From: an uncultured Ruegeria sp.
GTDB lineage: Bacteria > Pseudomonadota > Alphaproteobacteria > Rhodobacterales > Rhodobacteraceae
Assembly: GCF_947500045.1 (NCBI RefSeq)
Contig: NZ_CANMQQ010000004.1
Span: forward strand, 307,128 to 371,127
Direction of reading: 5' to 3'
DNA: 64,000 bases
Made by a program: the position numbers and the translations under genes. The notes below the pieces were generated by a model. The model made no database searches. It was not told the origin of the DNA and was given only the letters and a program-made list of their open reading frames with translations. Numbering within the stretch: position 1 is the first letter of the stretch; every line of letters starts with the position of its first letter. Below are positions 59,083-64,000 of the stretch, piece by piece.

Positions 59083-60915
59083 ATGCCATTGTACCGATCC
59101 AGAACCTCAACCCATGGCCGAAACATGGCCGGTGCTCGTGGCCTGTGGCGCGCCACTGGAATGGGCGACGATGATTTTGGCAAACCGATCATCGCCATCG
59201 TGAACTCGTTTACCCAGTTTGTGCCCGGTCACGTCCACCTGAAGGACCTGGGCCAGATGGTCGCGCGCGAGGTTGAGGCCGCAGGCGGTGTCGCGAAAGA
59301 GTTCAACACTATCGCTGTGGATGACGGCATCGCCATGGGCCATGACGGCATGCTGTATTCCCTGCCATCGCGTGAAGTGATCGCGGATTCGGTGGAATAC
59401 ATGGTCAATGCCCATTGCGCAGATGCGATGGTCTGTATTTCGAACTGCGACAAGATCACCCCCGGCATGCTGATGGCCGCAATGCGCCTGAATATCCCCG
59501 CGATCTTCGTCTCGGGCGGACCGATGGAGGCTGGCAAAATCGATATCGCCGATCTGGACGCCAAGAAGATCGACCTTGTGGATGCGATGGTCGCTGCTGC
59601 TGACGACAAGTTCACTGACGAACAGGTCCAGCATATCGAAGAAAATGCCTGCCCCACCTGTGGATCCTGTTCCGGCATGTTCACCGCGAACTCGATGAAC
59701 TGTCTGGCCGAGGCGCTGGGTTTGGCCCTGCCGGGCAATGGTTCGACATTGGCGACCCACGCGGACCGAAAAGAGCTGTTCCTTGAGGCCGGTCGCCGGA
59801 TCGTCGAGATTACCAAGCGGCACTACGATCTGGACGAAAAGGGATTCCTGCCCCGCGAAATCGCCACCTTCGATGCCTTCGAGAACGCGATGAGTCTGGA
59901 TATCGCGATGGGTGGGTCAACGAACACTGTGCTGCACCTGCTAGCCATCGCACATGAGGGCGAGGTTGATTTCACCATGTCCGATATGGACCGCCTCAGC
60001 CGCAAGGTGCCCTGCTTGTGCAAAGTCGCTCCGAACACCGAGAACGTGCATATGGAGGACGTCCACCGCGCAGGGGGCATCTTCTCCATCCTCGGCGAGC
60101 TTAGCCGCGCGAGCCTGCTGCACGAAGGCTGCAATACGGTGCATTCAGGTACGATGGGTGAGGCGATCGCCAACTGGGACATCAAGATTGCCAACAATCC
60201 CAAGGCGCAGGATTTGTTCAAGGCAGCGCCCGGAGGCGTGCGCACTACGCAGGCCTTCAGCCAGTCGAACCGCTATAAGGAACTGGATACCGACCGCGAA
60301 GGTGGCGTAATCCGCTCGAAAGAACACGCGTTCAGTCAGGATGGCGGTCTGGCGGTGCTGTTCGGCAACATAGCCCGAGATGGCTGCATCGTAAAAACTG
60401 CCGGTGTGGACGAGAACATCCTGAAATTCACCGGTTCGGCCTATGTCTGCGAAAGCCAGGATCAGGCGGTGAGCGACATCTTGACCGGCAAGGTCAAGGA
60501 AGGCGACGTGGTGGTGATCCGCTACGAGGGGCCACGCGGCGGCCCCGGGATGCAAGAGATGCTTTATCCTACTTCGTATCTGAAATCCAAAGGACTGGGC
60601 AAGGCCTGCGCCTTGCTGACCGACGGGCGGTTCTCGGGGGGAACGTCGGGTTTGTCGATCGGCCATGTTTCACCTGAAGCCGCCGAAGGCGGTGAGATCG
60701 GTCTGGTGCAAACCGGCGACAAGATCGAAATCGACATCCCCAACCGCACCATTCACCTCGCGGTGTCTGACGAAGATCTCGCGGCCCGGCGCGAGATACA
60801 GGATGAAAAAGGCTGGCAGCCCGCAGAGCCGCGTAAACGCAAAGTTTCGACGGCACTTAAGGCATATGCCAAACTTGCGACCAGTGCCGCAAAAGGCGCA
60901 GTACGACAGGTTTGA
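59083..60915 (+). CDS. ilvD: Dihydroxy-acid dehydratase IlvD
   Basis: A 610-residue iron-sulfur enzyme that dehydrates dihydroxy acids in isoleucine and valine synthesis. Conserved segments: [56 protein letters not shown] and [32 protein letters not shown]. Length fits the [4Fe-4S] bacterial type. It stands alone with its own promoter region shared with the XRE-cupin gene. Confidence 0.97.
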   Translation: MPLYRSRTSTHGRNMAGARGLWRATGMGDDDFGKPIIAIVNSFTQFVPGHVHLKDLGQMVAREVEAAGGVAKEFNTIAVDDGIAMGHDGMLYSLPSREVIADSVEYMVNAHCADAMVCISNCDKITPGMLMAAMRLNIPAIFVSGGPMEAGKIDIADLDAKKIDLVDAMVAAADDKFTDEQVQHIEENACPTCGSCSGMFTANSMNCLAEALGLALPGNGSTLATHADRKELFLEAGRRIVEITKRHYDLDEKGFLPREIATFDAFENAMSLDIAMGGSTNTVLHLLAIAHEGEVDFTMSDMDRLSRKVPCLCKVAPNTENVHMEDVHRAGGIFSILGELSRASLLHEGCNTVHSGTMGEAIANWDIKIANNPKAQDLFKAAPGGVRTTQAFSQSNRYKELDTDREGGVIRSKEHAFSQDGGLAVLFGNIARDGCIVKTAGVDENILKFTGSAYVCESQDQAVSDILTGKVKEGDVVVIRYEGPRGGPGMQEMLYPTSYLKSKGLGKACALLTDGRFSGGTSGLSIGHVSPEAAEGGEIGLVQTGDKIEIDIPNRTIHLAVSDEDLAARREIQDEKGWQPAEPRKRKVSTALKAYAKLATSAAKGAVRQV

Positions 60916-60983
60916 TCCTGCCTATTGGGGAGTTCTCCCGCGCCCGCGCGGGCCATCGGCTTCGCCAATACCCCCTTGCGGAC

Positions 60984-61022
60984 TTGGGCCCGGCGCCACG
61001 CTTTGCGCTGCGCCGGGCCCAA
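60984..61022. repeat. GC-rich inverted repeat downstream of ilvD
   Basis: TTGGGCCCGGCGC / GCGCCGGGCCCAA, a 13-base perfect stem with a 13-base loop. No T-run follows. It lies in a 164-base gap with other short GC-rich dyads (GTCTC-GTCA-GAGAC), and could be an intergenic repeat or a terminator for convergent genes. Confidence 0.6.
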
Positions 61023-61079
61023 CCAGAGGAGGCGTCTCGTCAGAGACGTTGACGATGGGCGGCAGCTTCTGGGTGGGCT

Positions 61080-61898
61080 TTAATCACCCAGTTTTGCGTG
61101 GATTTCGTTCAGATCAATCTCGGCGATTGGCATCTTGTTCGCCGGATTCTCGAAATCGTATTTGAACAGTTCAAAATCCTGTTTGTAGATTTCATAGACC
61201 AGATGCATCGACAGGTCGTCAAAATAATCCTCAACCGGATGTGCACGTTTAGGTCCATGACCCTCGGACTCGTTGAAGCGCGGGATATCGGTCAGGATAA
61301 CGGGATGCGCGGTATCCAGATGTTCCAGCACATCTTGCATGCCGTCATTGAATTTTTCGGTCCAGAATATCCGATCATACCGACCACCATTCGCAATCAG
61401 GGTCGAGACATGGCCAGACATAGCGGACCAGTGGATGTCCGGGTCCATCGGACGCCGCCAACGGATCGTGTCTCGGGCGAATAAAAGGAAACGACGGAAA
61501 CTTGCGATTTGGTCAAACTCGCCTTTACCGTCATCGCCGCCGACTTCGATGCCATAGTTGTAAATCAGCGTCGGCACCAGATTTCCGCGATAGCGCTTAC
61601 CGTTACGTTGAATACCGCAGATCTTGTCGAAAAACGAACTGAGGATGCGCGTATAAGGATTGCGCACACAGGTGAAAGTGTACGATCCATGCGATTGAAC
61701 ATTTCTGGCAATCGGATCCTGGCTGGCGTTAAAGGCCCACTTGTGCATCCCGTCCTTGGCGTCATGAATGTCACCATCAAAAAACCGACCATGATCCGAA
61801 AAATACATGATCTGTCCAATGGTCGAACAGGCGCATTTCGGCACAACACGGTAGACCATGCTTTGACTTTCGGTCATCCATGTTCCGGGAAAACCCAT
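61080..61898 (-). CDS. Sulfotransferase family 2-type protein
   Basis: A 272-residue protein with the PAPS-binding loop VVPKCACSTIGQIMYFS (18-34) and a 3'-phosphate motif TCVRNPYTRILSSFFDKICG, typical of carbohydrate sulfotransferases (sulfotransferase family 2). No signal peptide. It probably transfers sulfate to a surface glycan in the cytoplasm. It is divergent from the GT14 gene (140 bases), suggesting that both act on the same polymer. GAGG lies eight bases before the ATG. Confidence 0.8.
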   Translation of the reverse strand: MGFPGTWMTESQSMVYRVVPKCACSTIGQIMYFSDHGRFFDGDIHDAKDGMHKWAFNASQDPIARNVQSHGSYTFTCVRNPYTRILSSFFDKICGIQRNGKRYRGNLVPTLIYNYGIEVGGDDGKGEFDQIASFRRFLLFARDTIRWRRPMDPDIHWSAMSGHVSTLIANGGRYDRIFWTEKFNDGMQDVLEHLDTAHPVILTDIPRFNESEGHGPKRAHPVEDYFDDLSMHLVYEIYKQDFELFKYDFENPANKMPIAEIDLNEIHAKLGD

Positions 61899-62038
61899 CG
61901 GCCGTGCCTCCTTCGCCAGTTATCACGTTGATACTCTGGCTTATTGGCTCAAAGAACCAAAAATATTCTGTTTATTCAATCGCTCATCCTCAGTATCACG
62001 GTTGCAAATGGGCAGAAACGGGGAATTACGAAACGCAA

Positions 62039-63616
62039 ATGGCAAAGATCGCCTATATCTTGCTGTGTCACAAAGACCCTGAAGCAATCATTGCTCAGGC
62101 TGGACAGTTGACAGCCGCCGGCGATTGCATGGCGATCCATTTTGATGCGCGCGCTAATGACGCGGACTATGCGCATATACGTAAGACCCTGAGCGACAAT
62201 CCCAACGTCACTTTTGCAAAGAAGCGTATCAAATGCGGGTGGGGCGCATGGTCCCTGGTCCAGGCTACGCTGCATGCGCTTCAAGCGGCAGTGGATCAGT
62301 TCCCCAGAGCCACCCATTTCTACATGTTGTCTGGCGATTGCATGGCGATCAAGACCGCCGAGTATGTGCACAGCTTTCTTGATGAGAACGACATGGATTT
62401 CATCGAAAGCCATGACTTCTTTGAAAGCAACTGGATCAAGACCGGTATGAAAGAAGACCGTCTGATCTATCGCCACTATTTCAACGAACGCAATCAACCG
62501 CGCCTTTTCTACACCGCCTACGAGATGCAAAAGCGTCTTGGCCTTACGCGTGATATCCCGGCAGATCTACAGATCATGATCGGCAGCCAATGGTGGTGCC
62601 TGCGCCGTCGCACCGTTGAGATGATCCTGGAATTCCTGCGCCAGCGCCGAGATGTGATCCGGTTTTTCGCGACGACCTGGATTCCGGATGAGACCTTCTT
62701 TCAAACTCTCGTTCGTCACCTGATCCCAAAGCAAGAGATCGAGAACCGGACGCTGACTTTCCTGATGTTTTCCGACTACGGCATGCCGGTCACCTTCTAC
62801 AACGACCATTATGACATGCTGTTGGGTCAGAATTATCTCTTCGCGCGCAAAATCAGCCCCGAAGCGTTTGAACTGAAGGAACGTCTGGGGCAGCTATATG
62901 CAAACGAGGGAATCGAGTTCAGCATTTCTGGCGAAGGGCGCAATCTATACCACTTCCTGACCAGCCGTGGACGTGTCGGGCGGCGGTTCGCACAACGGTT
63001 CTGGGAGGCTGGGAACACGCTGGGACCTGAACGCGAGGTATATCTGATTGTTTGCAAAAAATGGCACGTAGCCAAACGGCTGATTGATCAGATCGCCTCG
63101 GAAACCAGTATTCCCTGTATCGAATACTTGTATGATGAGCGGGACACGCCGCTTCCAGATCTGGGTGGCATCGAATCAACGCTAACCAAGCGGACTCGTC
63201 ATCGTCGCGCGGTCGCGCGACTGCTGTTTGATCATTTCAATAGCGACAAATTGGTTTTGTGCATTGATCCGGCAAATCTGGACGTCATTCAAGATTTCTG
63301 TGCCGATCAGGCTAAGACGCGGGTCTTGGAAATCGAATGCGATTACTCTGACGAATATCTTGCCGGACACGCCCGTCGCGTCGGACTGGCCGGTCAGAAC
63401 AGCGCAGCCGAATCTGTTATTCGGCTACTTCCTACCCTGCGGAACGCCTTGGCTTATGAAGCTGAATTGATCCGCGACACCCAAAACGATGGGTTGTTCC
63501 ATCTACGCGAGGCTGCCGATCGTTCAGTCAACGAAGACGCAATCGCGGAATTTCTGGATATTGCCCCTGAAAAGGCCAAATCCGTGATGCAGCTGGATTA
63601 CCTTTTTGCAGATTGA
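62039..63616 (+). CDS. GT14 (core-2/I-branching) glycosyltransferase with C-terminal extra domain
   Basis: A 525-residue protein starting MAKIAYILLCHKDPEAI, typical of bacterial GT14 beta-1,6-N-acetylglucosaminyltransferase-like enzymes, with YMLSGDCMAIK (DxD-less GT14 core) and GSQWWCLRRRTVEMI in residues 1-275. The C-terminal 200 residues form a separate domain (VYLIVCKKWHVAKRLIDQIA to the end) that I associate with DUF5927/5928 in Rhodobacteraceae; this name is from memory. The real start is taken at 62039; the frame is open for 53 codons upstream without family features and the ribosome site is weak. Confidence 0.82.
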   Translation: MAKIAYILLCHKDPEAIIAQAGQLTAAGDCMAIHFDARANDADYAHIRKTLSDNPNVTFAKKRIKCGWGAWSLVQATLHALQAAVDQFPRATHFYMLSGDCMAIKTAEYVHSFLDENDMDFIESHDFFESNWIKTGMKEDRLIYRHYFNERNQPRLFYTAYEMQKRLGLTRDIPADLQIMIGSQWWCLRRRTVEMILEFLRQRRDVIRFFATTWIPDETFFQTLVRHLIPKQEIENRTLTFLMFSDYGMPVTFYNDHYDMLLGQNYLFARKISPEAFELKERLGQLYANEGIEFSISGEGRNLYHFLTSRGRVGRRFAQRFWEAGNTLGPEREVYLIVCKKWHVAKRLIDQIASETSIPCIEYLYDERDTPLPDLGGIESTLTKRTRHRRAVARLLFDHFNSDKLVLCIDPANLDVIQDFCADQAKTRVLEIECDYSDEYLAGHARRVGLAGQNSAAESVIRLLPTLRNALAYEAELIRDTQNDGLFHLREAADRSVNEDAIAEFLDIAPEKAKSVMQLDYLFAD

Positions 63617-63617
63617 A

Positions 63618-63647
63618 ACCCGGCGATATATTGGAACATCGCCGGGT
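63618..63647. terminator. Terminator-like hairpin between convergent genes
   Basis: ACCCGGCGAT / ATCGCCGGGT (ten base pairs, ten-base loop) lies right after the GT14 stop and before the end of the converging dehydrogenase gene. Confidence 0.65.
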
Positions 63648-63655
63648 CTGCAGAA

Positions 63656-64000
63656 TTAGATGTCGAATTTGACACCCTGCGCCAGTGGCAATTCAGCCGA
63701 GTAGTTCACCGTGTTGGTCTGACGGCGCATATAGGCCTTCCACGCGTCCGAGCCGCTTTCGCGCCCGCCGCCGGTTTCCTTTTCACCGCCGAACGCACCG
63801 CCGATCTCGGCCCCCGACGGACCGATATTGACGTTTGCGATCCCGCAATCTGACCCGGCTGCGGTCAGGAACTGTTCCGCCTCGCGCATGTTCAAAGTGA
63901 AGACGCAGGATGACAGGCCCTGCGGGACATCATTTTGGATTTCCAGCGCCTCGGCGAATTCGTCATATCCCATGACATACAGGATAGGAGCAAAAGTTTC
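63656..64000 (-). CDS. ALDH7-type aldehyde dehydrogenase, 3' part (gene runs off the window)
   Basis: The frame is open to the window edge and continues upstream; about 114 C-terminal residues are visible. [40 protein letters not shown] and [22 protein letters not shown] identify the ALDH7 family (antiquitin-like; piperideine-6-carboxylate/alpha-aminoadipic semialdehyde dehydrogenase) of lysine degradation. The catalytic Cys and cofactor region lie outside the window. Confidence 0.85.
   Translation of the reverse strand, partial: ETFAPILYVMGYDEFAEALEIQNDVPQGLSSCVFTLNMREAEQFLTAAGSDCGIANVNIGPSGAEIGGAFGGEKETGGGRESGSDAWKAYMRRQTNTVNYSAELPLAQGVKFDI

Overview
The window looks like a chromosome segment of an alphaproteobacterium of the Rhodobacteraceae (Roseobacter group). 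The evidence is a dense, fairly GC-rich gene layout, a split flagellar cluster with CtrA-type TTAA-N7-TTAA sites, a glcDEF glycolate oxidase operon, an lpt-kdsD-rnd block without rpoN, and families such as DUF1523 and a GT14 enzyme with an extra C-terminal domain that I associate with this family. The genus cannot be fixed from the sequence. I see no tRNA, rRNA, CRISPR array, insertion sequence or prophage.

Layout. 0-5.5 kb: a CAP-domain lipoprotein, then a minus-strand block rnd-kdsD-lptC-lptA-lptB followed by hpf-ptsN (LPS transport and Kdo synthesis, ribosome hibernation, PTS-Ntr). 5.6-7.7 kb: a CsoR/RcnR-type metal repressor with a His-tailed MFS exporter, and an Lrp/AsnC regulator. 7.8-24.7 kb: flagellar genes in three blocks: SLT muramidase-flhA-fliR-flhB-FliJ-like (+), flgB-flgC-fliE-fliQ-flgF-flgG-flgA-flgH-fliL (-), and fliI, motB, flgE-flgK-flgL-flgI (+). 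motB and flgE carry matching CtrA-type promoter sites.

24.8-32.5 kb: a compact eight-gene minus-strand operon of unknown function. It encodes a long coiled-coil protein, an AAA+ ATPase, two large soluble proteins (DUF6384-like and DUF6638-like), and small membrane proteins including DUF1523. Two of its membrane genes look AT-richer and sit exactly at stop/start overlap junctions, as if they were exchangeable cargo. A REP-like doublet lies in its only real gap. This is the best candidate for an undescribed system.

32.8-42.4 kb: hsp20 with a sigma-32-type promoter and a ROSE-like RNA thermometer, two tandem trypsin-like proteases, glcDEF behind a palindromic operator, and a flavodoxin-rlmH-rsfS block and an MscS channel. 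42.6-50.8 kb: leuC, an HdeD-family gene and leuD, then a membrane protein/phosphoesterase pair, a polyproline lipoprotein, a LysR regulator, a peroxiredoxin-like protein and leuB. 50.8-55 kb: a class A penicillin-binding protein, then glnK-amtB for ammonium uptake. 55-64 kb: a sulfotransferase, an aromatic/aspartate aminotransferase with sseA, an XRE-cupin regulator divergent from ilvD, a second sulfotransferase divergent from a GT14 glycosyltransferase, and the 3' part of an ALDH7-type dehydrogenase that runs off the window edge.

Several genes work together. leuC, leuD, leuB and ilvD belong to branched-chain amino acid synthesis. GlnK gates AmtB. The lpt, kdsD, sulfotransferase and GT14 genes concern the cell surface. 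The flagellar blocks together encode export apparatus, rod, hook, rings and stator.
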